NCBI RefSeq assembly: GCF_963576675.1
Contig: NC_088916.1
Coordinates: 49,539,001-49,603,000 of the forward strand
Length of the DNA stretch: 64,000 bases
Direction: 5' to 3'
DNA from: Euphorbia lathyris
Lineage: Eukaryota; Streptophyta; Magnoliopsida; Malpighiales; Euphorbiaceae
The stretch's first letter is position 1; every line of letters begins with the position of its first letter. Positions 23,792 through 34,150 of the stretch are shown in pieces. The notes beneath the pieces are model-generated. The model saw only the letters and a list, made by a program, of their open reading frames with translations. It was not told the DNA's origin and did no database searches. The position numbers were made by a program, and so were the translations under genes.

Positions 23792-24668
23792 TATAGTACC
23801 CATGGATGGTGATAAATGATAATACCCATTGAGAGTGAACATATATATATATATATACTACGCCAAAACCCTCTTCAGATGACGGTTAAAAACCGTCGTC
23901 CCATGACATATAAATCTGTCACGGAGCTCGCTGCCGTCTATTGCACCTTCAGACGACGATCAGGTTTTGTCATGTTTCATCATCACACATGACATTAGCC
24001 TATTTTCTTACTGTCATCTTACCCTTGTTACGATGCAGCTTATTTATTACTACCGTCACCTTTAATGTCATCATATGACATTCTAATAATTAAAACCGTC
24101 AGGTTAACGTGTGGGAAATTGGCATATTGAATTTGAGATGACAGTTCGTATAATAATTTCTACCGTTATAACCTGTTTAGATGGTATAGGTCTTAATCAA
24201 TCATGTCAAAGGATTTTTTTCAGATGACAGATACGTTTATTTTAATGTCTTTTTATTGTTATTTAGATGACATTTTTAAAAATTAAAATGTCACTTTTTG
24301 CCTTCTTCTTCGTTTGAATTTCTGGTTTTTACCTGAATACTGAAACATACTAAAATATGAACATGAAATTTTGTATATCAATGGTTTTAATTTTATTGAA
24401 GACCAATACTCATAATATGTTTACATTTGTGCCTATAACGTCAATCCATATTTTGAATAACCAATAAATTTTTGAATTAAAACACAAAAAATAACCAATA
24501 TCTTGAATAACGTCAATCCATATCTTGGAGTAATAATTAGGCCTATAATCCCAAAGGTCTTGGTATCTACAAAAGCAAAAGCAGGTCATTAATATTACAC
24601 ACAACCCTAAACTCAGTAATTACAGACCCTTCCCCTTTCACGGCCTTTCACTTACCACAATCATATCA

Positions 24669-24680
24669 CTATAAATATAT
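24669..24680 (+). promoter_or_regulatory. TATA box of the E2-like gene in CACTA-A
   Basis: ctataaatatat lies about 60-70 bp upstream of the ATG at 24739, a normal plant spacing. Confidence 0.6.
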
Positions 24681-24738
24681 GCATCATACGCGTTCAGAAT
24701 CCATACCTTCAACAACCCAGAAAACTTATGATGTAACA

Positions 24739-25462
24739 ATGGATCCCCTTGTTGAAACTCCACAAGAGATAATTGCTGACTTGGAGAAATTGTACATGGA
24801 GAACCCAGAGTGGCTTCTGGCCATCGATGGTACGTATGTCAATTCATAGTTGTTCTGTAACTCTTCCTGGTTTCTTCTGTGTATTTCTAATGATTCTTCT
24901 TGGATGATAACGTACAGGTCCTCTCAATGGTAACTTCTTCAAATGGTCGACCAGAATGAAAGGCCCCCAATACACCCCATATGAAAGGGGTGTATTTGAA
25001 ATCAGAATCAGCTACCCTCCGGATTTTCCAAACAGTCCTGCAAGAGTAATATTAACTCAGATCAGTAAGATATAATCACATACATGACATATAAACATAC
25101 ACTAATAAATCTCTCCTCTTATTCTCAGTTTTGCTTCTAGAATAGGATATATCATCCTAACGTGGCTCCTCAGGGGTTGATTCGTCTTCTCCGTATCCTT
25201 AATACCCATCACTTATCCACTGCCACGGTATAATGCAACCATTTATCTATTTCATTTGATAAACACACAACATTATATTTTTGATCTAATTATTCTATGC
25301 ATTCTGTAATGTTTGTGGCACCTATATGATCTACTTCTACAGCCCCACAGTGAGGAGCCATATCCTGGGCAAGAAGCAGTTGCTGAGCAATACCACAGCA
25401 ATAGGGAAGAATATGAGGGGCTCGCCCGGATATGGACTGAGGAGTATGCAAAATGGATATGA
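24739..25462 (+). pseudogene. E2-like (ubiquitin-conjugating enzyme fold) gene captured in CACTA-A
   Basis: Four exon-like blocks: 24739-24829 (MDPLVETPQEIIADLEKLYM...), 24918-25060 (FFKWSTRMKGPQYTPYERG, then FEIRISYPPDFPNSPARV), 25141-25227 (RIYHPNVAPQGLIRLL) and 25343-25462 (AEQYHSNREEYEGLARIWTE, then stop). The order matches the UBC fold: N-terminal helix, W..x.GP..TPYE.G.F beta region, YP..FP.SP.., .IYHPNV...G, C-terminal helix. Where active E2s have a catalytic Cys (G-x-I-C-L) this reads GLIRLL, i.e. Arg. Introns 1 and 3 have proper borders. The expected donor after exon 2 reads ATCAGT rather than GTCAGT, and the helix normally following the active site is not recognisable between exons 3 and 4. 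It is probably a decayed captured copy; a catalytically dead UEV-like protein is the alternative. Confidence 0.78.
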
Positions 25463-25798
25463 GGGTGTCCAAATCTCCTAAACTATCTTGAGTAAGAGAA
25501 AGGAGAATCGAAAGGCAATGTGAGCTCCAAATGTGGTTCTCATTCCAATTCCAAATTTCCTTTCTCTACTCAAAATAGTTAAGGAGATTTGGACCTTCAA
25601 TTCCAACCGAAAGGCAACACTCATCCCCCCTTTTTGTAATATAACATAGAGCTTTGCTATTCAGTTCGTATGTATATGCAAGTAGACTAAACTGACCATT
25701 TTACAATGTTCCTTCCACTTGGGTTGTACTCATTTTACAATGAACTTGGTAATAAGGGTTATGATGCTGTCACCATAAGGGACTCTGTTTGTGCTGAA
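25458..25798. repeat. 341-bp tandem duplication, unit 1, with internal hairpin
   Basis: The unit starts at the end of the E2-like gene (atatgagggtgtcc) and recurs at once as unit 2 (period 341). Inside it, arms 25467-25504 and 25558-25594 are nearly perfect inverted repeats (tccaaatctcc...gagaaagga against tcctttctc...ggagatttgga) around a 53-nt loop. Confidence 0.9.
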
Positions 25799-26139
25799 TA
25801 TGAGGGTGTCCAAATCTCCTTAACTATCTTAGCTAAGAGAAAGGAGAATCGAAAGGCAATGTGAGCTCCAAATGTGGTTCTCATTCCAATTCCAAAGTTC
25901 CTTTCTCTAGTCAAAATAGTTAAGGAGCTTTGGACCTTCAATTACAATCGAAAGGCAACACTCATCCCCCCTTTTTGTAATATAACGTAGAGCTTTGCTA
26001 TTCCGTTCGTATGTATGTACAAGTAGACTAAACTGACCCTTTTACAATGCTCCTTCCACTTGGGTTGTACTCGTTGTACAATGAACTTGGTAATGAGGTT
26101 TATGATGTTGTCACCACAAGGGACTCTGTTTGTGCTGTA
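25799..26139. repeat. 341-bp tandem duplication, unit 2, with internal hairpin
   Basis: Second copy of the preceding unit with a few substitutions. The same hairpin arms lie at about 25808-25845 and 25899-25935. Several arm changes differ from unit 1. Confidence 0.9.
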
Positions 26140-26447
26140 TGCATCATACACCTATCACCATGTTGAATGTTGTTGTTACGATATCAAACCAAGTGAAAAG
26201 GAACATAGTAAGAGTATGGCCAAGCACATACATAACCCTTTACATAGAGCTTGTTATTCAGTTCGTATGTATATGTATATTCTATCTAATCAAAATATAT
26301 CTTATCATTTGCAAGCCATATTAGTACATGCAATTAGCCTAAATTTACCCTTTAATACATGCTTCATACATGCTCAATGACCCTTTTATAATGTTCCTTT
26401 AATACTTAATGCATGATTAAGGTATATTGTAAACGAATTGCATTCAG

Positions 26448-27245
26448 AATCCTTACTTATTCCTTACTTATCAGCATAACTCAGGTTCAAATAAAAAGGA
26501 GTCAGTTAAGTTCATAACATTTTCATCTTTAAGAGTATGCCTAACATACTATAACAAGTAGACAACTTATTCAAGTAGACATATGTATATTCAAGTGAAT
26601 ATGCTATAACAAGTAGACAACTTATTCGTGCATGTCTATTCCTTACTTATCAGCATAACTCATGTTCAAATAAAAATGAGTCAATTGAGTTCATAACATT
26701 TTCAGCTTTAAGAGTATGTCTAACATGCTATAACAAGTAGACAACTTATTCAAGTAGACATATGTATATTCAAGTGAACATGCTATAACAAGTAGACAAC
26801 TTATTCGTGCATGTCTATTCCTTACTTATTCCTTACTTATCAGCATAACTCATGTTCAAATAAAAAGGAGTCAGTTGAGTTCATAACATTTTCAGCTTTA
26901 AAAGTATGCCTAACATGCTATAACAAGTAGACAACTTATTCAAGTAGACATATGTATATTCAAGTGAACATGCTATAATAAGTAGACAACTTATTCGTGC
27001 ATGTATATTCCTTACTTATCAGCATAACTCATGTTCAAATAAAAATGAGTCAATTGAGTTCATAACATTTTCAGCTTTAAGAGTATGTCTAACATGCTAT
27101 AACAAGTAGACAACTTATTCAAGTAGACATATGTATATTCAAGTGAACATGCTATAACAAGTAGACAACTTATTCGTGCATGTCTATTCCTTACTTATTC
27201 AAGACAACTTATTCCTTATTAGCATAGGTCATGTTCAAATAAAAA
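26448..27245. repeat. Tandem repeat array, about 180-bp unit, ~4.4 copies
   Basis: The landmark cagcataactca.gttcaaata recurs at about 26472, 26651, 26841 and 27020, and in decayed form at about 27221. Units contain aacaagtagacaacttattc twice and tatgtatattcaagtgaa once. The extra spacing in the third copy is a duplicated ttccttactta. A related fragment lies on the other side of the Sirevirus at about 63190. It is probably CACTA-A internal repeat material. Confidence 0.9.
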
Positions 27246-27360
27246 GGAGTATGGTGATGAAGTGTATGATATGACTATGATTCACAAACCATATGTTGTA
27301 GGCATGAACATTATTTCACTCAATGAACATTCATAACATAAGAGTATGGCCTATCACAAC

Positions 27361-28753
27361 TGTTGGTCCCTGATAATTAGTTCCAATGGGGGGTTAGGAA
27401 CTAATATAACTTTTTCGCGTTTTAATTAAGCTGACTGGAAGTAATTTTGAGAGTTTATTAACTCTGCTTTTGGTCAGCTTGGTGAGAAATGTTTGAAGAC
27501 AGCTTTAGTCAGATGTTGACTAAAGTTGCTTTCTTGTGAGTTGAGAATTGACACTCTTGAAGGTCAGCTTCTAACTCAGCACCACTTATTTACTCAAGGT
27601 CAGCTTAGGCAATTTATATGCTGAGTAAATTTAGCAAACAACACATACAATATAAGAGAGAGTTCAGAGATTACTCAGTATCACTTATCCTGGTTCGACC
27701 TCTCTGCCTACGTCCAGTCCCCAGAGTCCTCCGGGCTTTTTGAATCCAATACTGAGCTCTTTAACGGTAGAGCACAAACCAATTACAAGGCAGTTGAATA
27801 TGCAAGAGTACCTTCCTCTATTCGTCTACTCAACTCCTACTAAGTGCTACAACCCAGCACCTAGATTTCTCTACTACTGAAATGCTTACAACCAAGCACT
27901 CAGCTTTACTCTCTCAATATTTCTATTGATCACAGACTTGTTCCTTTGTGAACTAAAGAACACTTTAGATGATTACAACTCAATCTAGCATTTACACATA
28001 GAATAGAAGCGTCGGTGTAAGATTCTTTTTGTATTTGAGTGCTTTTGAAACTTTCTCTCTTGTATTTTTCTTTTGATGCTGCGGTGCTTTTGGTTCTTCG
28101 ATTGTGCTTTTTATAGACAAAATCCTGTGGACTTGATCGTTTAAAATGTCTTGACCGTTGCTACCAAAACGGCTCTTTTGGGGAACATTTTCTGGAAAGC
28201 TTCAGACTGTACGCCATTCCCTGCTTCTGTTTTTCTTCAGGCGTCAGGTTGTCTTTTAGCGTATGTTTTGTTTGTTTGTGCCAGTTGTCTGTTTCCAATA
28301 ATCCAACGTCCCATGACTCTCGGAATCAGTCTTTTTAGATGTCTTCGAGGTTCCAATTATTGGTGCAGAAGATTGGCAGACTTTGTCTTTTAGTAAAACG
28401 GATCCTTCATGCTGTCCTGACGAATACTCAGCTTCGATTGTTCATGGTTCATGCTGAGTTCCTTCAAGGTCAGCTCCGTGTTGTTTAACCGTTCCTGAAG
28501 AGGTCTTCAGCTTTAGTCAGCTTCGTTTTGTTTCTGAACTTTAACTCCACTCAGCTTCTATTCTGTCATGCTGAGTTCTTTTCTACTCAGCTTCGTTTGT
28601 GCTGACTTTTGTCATGTCTTTTACTTTATATGTTTTTGCACTCAAGATTTAACAAACATATTAGTACAATTAAATCAAAGCATCTAAATTTAATTGCCTC
28701 TTAATCATGGATGATTTTGTCAAATCAAAATCTTGTGGAAAGGTGTTTCAACA
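27361..28753 (-). repeat. Sirevirus 3' LTR
   Basis: In plus coordinates it runs tgttggtccctgataatt to ggtgtttcaaca, i.e. TG...CA. On the minus strand it has a TATA box (ctataaaaag, about 28108-28118). It pairs with 61188-62580. Confidence 0.95.
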
Positions 28754-28767
28754 AACTCCCCCATTTT
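28754..28767 (-). other. Sirevirus polypurine tract
   Basis: On the minus strand aaaatgggggagtt lies immediately before the 3' LTR start (TGTTGAAACACC). It is the expected plus-strand primer of reverse transcription. Confidence 0.85.
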
Positions 28768-29171
28768 GATGTTGGCAAAATACATAATTACGGAACTCAG
28801 TTATAAGTTGCCCCATGATTGATATATTTGAAGTGACTCCCCCATAAGGGTTGCATTCATTTTGTCTTTATTTTATTCTAAGCCTTCCAAGGTCTAATTT
28901 TATTAGGTTTGTTATATTTGTGTATACTGGCTTTACTTTTGGAAAGATGTTGTCTCTTAGTTTAGTTTTAGTGTCTTTTTTATTTGTTTGACTGGATAGA
29001 TCAGGAAGAGGAAAAAGAACTGATATTGGATTTAAACAACAGTCAATAACAGACAAAAAAAACGATATTGGACAACAGCAACAAACAAGGTGTATCAACC
29101 TAAACAGTAGATGACAAAACAAACAGATAACAGGATAAGGTGCCAAGTTTCTAGACACGAACTGGCAAGAT
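28768..29171 (-). other. Sirevirus 3' non-coding region
   Basis: Lies between the envelope-like ORF stop and the polypurine tract. No coding frame is supported. Confidence 0.6.
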
Positions 29172-31727
29172 TCACTTCTTCTTTCGTTTCGCTGAGGGAT
29201 CAACATTAGCAATGCCTTTTCCTTTGCTTCCAGACGCAGACGCAGTTCCTAAAGGCTGAGGCAGAGGCTGAGTTCCTCTGTTACTTGTCTCCCCCGTTTT
29301 GCCAGCATCGGGTTGGTAAAGAAAGGTCTTATTTCTGGCGGCAGAGGAGAGGTAGTTAGAGTAGCGCTGAAGCCTTTTTGTGCTTTCACCCAAACTGTCA
29401 ATGATAGGAACGCTATCATCCTGGACGTGCCTGGGGACTCGAATGGAGCTGCTTATCATGCTAAGAAGACATTCATGGGCTTTGCTGAGGCAGGCAATGG
29501 AGCTGGTGACCTGACCATAAGATTGATGAAATAGTTTCAGTAGAGCAGAGTCATAGAACATGCGTTGTGCATTGTTGATCCTCATGGCTTTCATGATAGC
29601 TTGCGAGAAGCTCATTAGCTCTGTGTTGGATACTGGATCAACGTCCATTTGGGCTCGATCAATGTTCAGGAGTCTCACTGCCTCACTCAATTGATCAATA
29701 GTACACTGAGAGGAAGAGGATACAAGGTCACGGGTACTTGTCAGCTCAGCTTGAAGCTTAGTGAAGCAGTGTTGGAGTTCGGTGGAGGTGACAAATTTAG
29801 TATTGCTTAGAGGACTGGATTTAGGTAGCGCTGCATATAGCTTAGTGAAGCAATCTTGCAACTCAGCAGATGTTGCAGACTCAGTATGGGCAGTTGCTCT
29901 AGAGGGGGTCAGTTCCGCTGCTAGCTTGACAAAATAGTTTTGAAGCTCAGAGGAAGTGACGTGCCCTGGATTGGCTTCAGACAGGTGTTGAATTTTTCCT
30001 TCAAGAGAGTTCATGTGGGTGGCCATGGTAAGCACTAAGTCAGTCAGTTTGGCCATTTGCTCTTGGTTGGGTTGCTGAGTTTGCACTGCAGTGATAACAC
30101 TGACCAAATCTTTTAGGCTACGTAGTTCTTGTAGAAGTTGAGTGATACCTGTTAAGTGAGAGGGCTCTGGAGTGGATTGGCAGCCTTCAGCTTGAGTGGG
30201 ATGAAGGTCTTGAAGCAGAGACTGAGCTGAAGCAATGACCCTACGGCCAGACTCAGTTGCATTCAAATAAGCAAACTTAGCAGCATTGGACTCAAAGGCT
30301 GGTGCATGATTTTCCGATGGTGGAGGTGTTGGTTCCTTGCCAGATTGAGTACCTGGACTTTGATGAATTTGTGGAGCTGAGTTATCAACATTTTGTGTTG
30401 GAGGTGGAGTTGAGGTATGAGTTGTCTCAATTGGAGCAGTTTGACTTGGATCTGCAGGGTTCTTGGCATGTTCCTCATCTTGAGTAACAGTGGCTTGCTT
30501 TTCCGCTAGATCTTCTGGTGGAGATTCAGTTGCATTTGAGAAATACTTGAACTGAATTGTAGACAGGTCAGTTTCTGGCTCGTCAAGGGGAAAGTCGTCC
30601 ATGAGATCAAGGTGCTTTGGCGCTTTCTTCTTTAATCTTCGCCGGGTCTCAGTTTTTGGCGGAGAATGGTCAATTTGAAGACCTTCACTTGACTCAGCAG
30701 CAACTGTCCCTTCATCTACAGGTTGCTCAACATTACCTTCTTTCCTTGTCTGCTCAGCATCATTATGAGGGTATTCTTCCTCTTCAGTATTAGCTTTTTG
30801 GTGCTCAACTTGTTCCACATCTTCCTTTTCTTGGTCAATCCCATGACCTTCAGGTTGAGGAGAGGTTAGTGGTACGACTTCCACTATCTTCAAAGAGTGA
30901 CCTCTTTTCTTTTTCTTTAACGGGGTTTTAGGAGTTTCTTCGTTCTCATCCTCAGGTACTTCTGGCCTCTTTCTTTTCTCAACGTGCTCATCAACATTGT
31001 CAGTTTTAGCTTTCTGTCTTGATGAAAGCCTTATTTTCTTTGGAACAGAATGAATATCCTTGGAGCTAACTTCTACAGCCTTCCTCTTCTTCCCCTTTTC
31101 AGGCTGAACTGTCTTAGGTGACTCAGTATGAGCCTCAACTTCTTGTGCAGGCTCAGCTTCAGATTCCATTTCTGCTTGCTCTTCTTCCTCATCCTCCTCA
31201 GCATCTCCAGTTCCTTCATACCCCTTCAAGGGTTGATTATACAATAGTCCATTCAGGAGGATAGCAGTGATTTCATTTCCCAACGAACTTGTCTCATTCA
31301 CGGTCTCTATTTGCTTGTCCTGTATAATTTTCGTAATAAGTGAACCCAAACGTAGTTTCCTACCGCTTCGTTGAAGGGCTCCAACTAGAAACACAGGGAG
31401 ATTGAATGGAGTTGAAGTCAACATGTGCCATATAAAGCACTGTTCGAAGTTAGACACGGAGGAGGCCGAGCTGAGTTTGGGAAAGATAAAGTTAGTCAGC
31501 ATGAAATGAACCATCTTTTGATCTTTACCCATACAGGTACTGGGTATTTCCCCTTTATGATCTTTGGGTTTACATAACCCCTTTAGCTTCTCAAATGTGG
31601 CTTTAGGTATCTTCTCCTTTGTTGTTCGAAATTGGATTCCTTCGTTCGGTATCTCTAACAGTGTGGCTAGATAGGCAGGGGTTATAACGATTTTCTGACC
31701 TTTCATAGTGGTCTCCAAGTAATCTGA
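29172..31727 (-). pseudogene. Sirevirus envelope-like ORF, C-terminal part
   Basis: An open minus-strand frame of about 850 codons from the Copia-2 insertion site to the stop. The N-terminal part has the conserved domain seen in plant retroelement third ORFs (ETTMKGQKIVITPAYLATLL ... FPKLSSASSVSNFEQCFIWH). The middle is Glu/Pro/Ser-rich and low-complexity with basic patches (KKIRLSS, KKKKRGHS). The C-terminal half has repeated E-LQ.CF.KL units, and the tail is lysine-rich (PSAKRKKK). No convincing transmembrane segment was seen. The function of these envelope-like proteins is unknown. It is separated from its first ~96 codons (41259-41548) by Copia-2. Confidence 0.85.
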
Positions 31728-33580
31728 TGTTGGGGTTTTGTGTCCTATAGTCAATTGTTGCAGGATACAAACTTATTGTAAATGAATTGTTCTTTATATC
31801 ATTTGTTTTAATGAGATATATGTTTTATAACTATATAAAGGCAATCCCTTTTAAGCACTAAATAAAGTCTAATAAAAGGAAATCTGTAAGTTTGTTTAAA
31901 GTGATTATAAAGTGTTCATACAAGCATGAAGTGAGACAAAACTTTATAATAAACTAATAAACTTAAAACAACCCCAAGTCAAGTGATATATTTAGGATTG
32001 ATATATCACAGTTGAGACTTGTATGTAACAATGTCTTCTGTCCGACAGAAAGCTGATCTCACAAGCTTCACATATATAGATATCTGGATAGTTACATAGA
32101 TCCGGTGAAACGTTGTTCATTAGGATTGGGGATCCGACTTGAGATAACAGGATGGGTAGATTCATCCTTGTCAACTGTTCATCTCATTGGTATTAATAGG
32201 TATAACTAATCCTCAGACTCAAAGGAATGTTAATTGGTCATCCTGAATTACTGAATGTGAGACTTTGATCCTGTGGTCCCACGATCCTTAACAGAGATGA
32301 CTCTGGGGTGTGAACTGCAAAGGTTGGGTGTCACAGGAAGTAATTTTAGGGTAGTTATACATTGGATTGAGCATTTATCACTCCCGATTAATGGGAGATA
32401 CATCCAAGGATCGCTTGTGGAAGACTCGACTCTAAACCCTTGCAAGGTGATAGCTTAAGAGTAGAAATACAGATTTCACTTAACCTATCTTTTTGAGTTG
32501 GCTCAGCCAATAACAAGTAAAACGAACGTCTCGCTATATGTGACTTGACATTACCCATAGTCATAAGATTCAGTTCAAGGATGTAGTTGATAAAGGATCG
32601 TATTATACCGTAACTAATACGGAAGGGTTAACGACAGAATCAACATGTCTTCTTAACGGACTCTGGGAGAATGATTACGGACTTGCCAATAACATACTCT
32701 GTACATCATTCCGTTATGCAAGGGATTAAATATAATTCTTGAAGAAATTAATTTAATAGGTTGCATACGGCCAGAAGTAGTAAGGACCTAATGGATCACA
32801 CATAAGACTTGGAACCAAAAGAGAGATGGATATGATTAATAGATGGAAGCCCAATTAAGCCCAGTTACTAGGAGGGGGCCGAAATTTATATATGTTAGTA
32901 AGGAATTAATTTTATTCCATTAATCCTAATTAGATTAGGATTATGAATTAAATTAATTAAGAGATAATTAAGTTAGGAGTTTTAATTAGATTAATATACT
33001 CCTATTATTATCCAATTAGGTTATTTATTATTATCCTAAATGTATTTGATATATTATAAGATAATAATTAGGAATCCTATTCCGAATGGAATTCCTATTA
33101 AGTAACCTATTCCTATCTAACTAGGGTTTAGATACAAGCTAATATATATACCCCTTCTCTTAATGAATTTCGACTAAGCCTATCCCCCCCTACTTGTGAT
33201 TTTCGAAATTGCTATATTAGTGAGAGAAAAGAATTCTATTCCCAAGTTTGTGAACAAGAATTCATACGGCATTCCATCGATTGATTAATCTTATTCATCC
33301 CTCTTTCTCTTTGATCTTGTGTTGGTTTATTAGAGGCAATCTATTTTGGTTTCATCTCATAAGGGTTGATTTCATCTTAGCCTCACCGTATTAAACTTTG
33401 TGGTTGGAATCTCGGAGAAGAATTGTGGGCGCTTCTTTAACAACGGTAGATTGTTCATCGAAAGGTATTCCTTCTTATCCCTCTTTATATAAAATAACGA
33501 TTAACGGATCCTATGGTTAAAAGGAAGTAGGCTAAAATTTTTATATTTCCGCTGCTATACCTTAGCCTTAATTTCCTTCA
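31728..33580 (+). repeat. Copia-2 5' LTR
   Basis: Runs tgttggggttttgtgtccta to taatttccttca. It pairs with 39394-41258. It contains short reading frames that recur in both LTRs and are not genes. Confidence 0.94.
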
Positions 33581-33581
33581 G

Positions 33582-33593
33582 TGGTATCAGAGC
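33582..33593 (+). other. Copia-2 primer binding site
   Basis: tggtatcagagc, complementary to the 3' end of initiator tRNA-Met, lies one base after the 5' LTR. Confidence 0.92.
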
Positions 33594-33906
33594 CATCGTT
33601 AAATCCGTTATTTCATATATGAAAATATAGAAGTTTTCAATAGGATTGAATAAATATTTATGGTTAGGATTAATTGACAAATAGTATTGATTGATTAATT
33701 CTAAAGATAAATAAAGTTTTGATTAATTGTTAATTAAAACTGATTATGCTTATGTTCCTAATTATTTCGGTTGATAATCATTATAACAAAATCTATTAGT
33801 TTTATAGTTAGGTTGATAAAATTAGTTTTATTAATTCTAAATGATAAAACGGAAATCTATTGTAGATTATCCTATTTCTGAAAACCGTTTTAAAATTATT
33901 TTAGAA

Positions 33907-33910
<4 letters not shown>

Positions 33911-33959
<49 letters not shown>
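33911..33959. repeat. (TA)n microsatellite
   Basis: About 49 bp of perfect TA dinucleotides directly upstream of the GC-rich island. Confidence 0.96.
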
Positions 33960-33962
<3 letters not shown>

Positions 33963-33982
33963 ATATAAAAAAAAATATGATA

Positions 33983-34150
33983 GCAGCCCGAGTCGCGCCT
34001 CACGGCGCGACTGGCCGCTGTCACGCGGCTGCTGCCTCGCGGCAGCAGCCGCGTGCGGCGCAGGGGCGCCGCTGCCGCAAGGCGGTAGCGCCCCGCGTGC
34101 CCTAAGGGCTGCTGCCAATCGGCAGCAGCCCGCCCTCGGGCCCGGCCCGA
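33983..34150. repeat. GC-rich island of consecutive hairpins in Copia-2 leader
   Basis: A very GC-rich block in an AT-rich element. Perfect stem-loops: 33992-33999/34004-34011 (gtcgcgcc...ggcgcgac), 34023-34036/34041-34054 (14-bp stem, tcgc loop) and 34106-34116/34121-34131 (gggctgctgcc, aatc loop, ggcagcagccc). A further imperfect stem lies between about 34066 and 34090. The unit gctgctgcc/ggcagcagc recurs in two stems. Confidence 0.9.

Larger units (their letters stand above)
17998..23840. mobile_element. Possible TA-flanked terminal-inverted-repeat element or inverted pair of MITE ends
   Basis: Left arm 18007-18039 contains ctcaatgggtaatac followed by ccatccatgggtactata. The right arm 23792-23833 carries the same two blocks in inverse orientation, with about 12 extra bases between them. 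Both arms face inward and both abut (TA)n on the outer side, as expected for an element inserted into a TA microsatellite. The interior is mostly decayed retroelement pieces, and no transposase is recognisable. It could equally be two separate copies of a small family in opposite orientation. Confidence 0.4.

Noticed and set aside
25458..27245. Possible CRISPR-like array
   Set aside because: Units are contiguous or nearly so, 180-341 bp long, without short repeats and unique spacers, and the genome is eukaryotic.
23856..27360. Search for a TNP2-type transposase in CACTA-A or CACTA-B
   Set aside because: No frame or fragment resembling TNP2 could be read in either element, so both are called non-autonomous.
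28151..28393. 80-residue plus-strand frame with a hydrophobic stretch, repeated at 61978-62220
   Set aside because: Lies inside both Sirevirus LTRs on the opposite strand; conservation reflects LTR identity, not coding.
31992..32458. Short frames repeated at 39658-40124
   Set aside because: Located in the two Copia-2 LTRs and duplicated with them.
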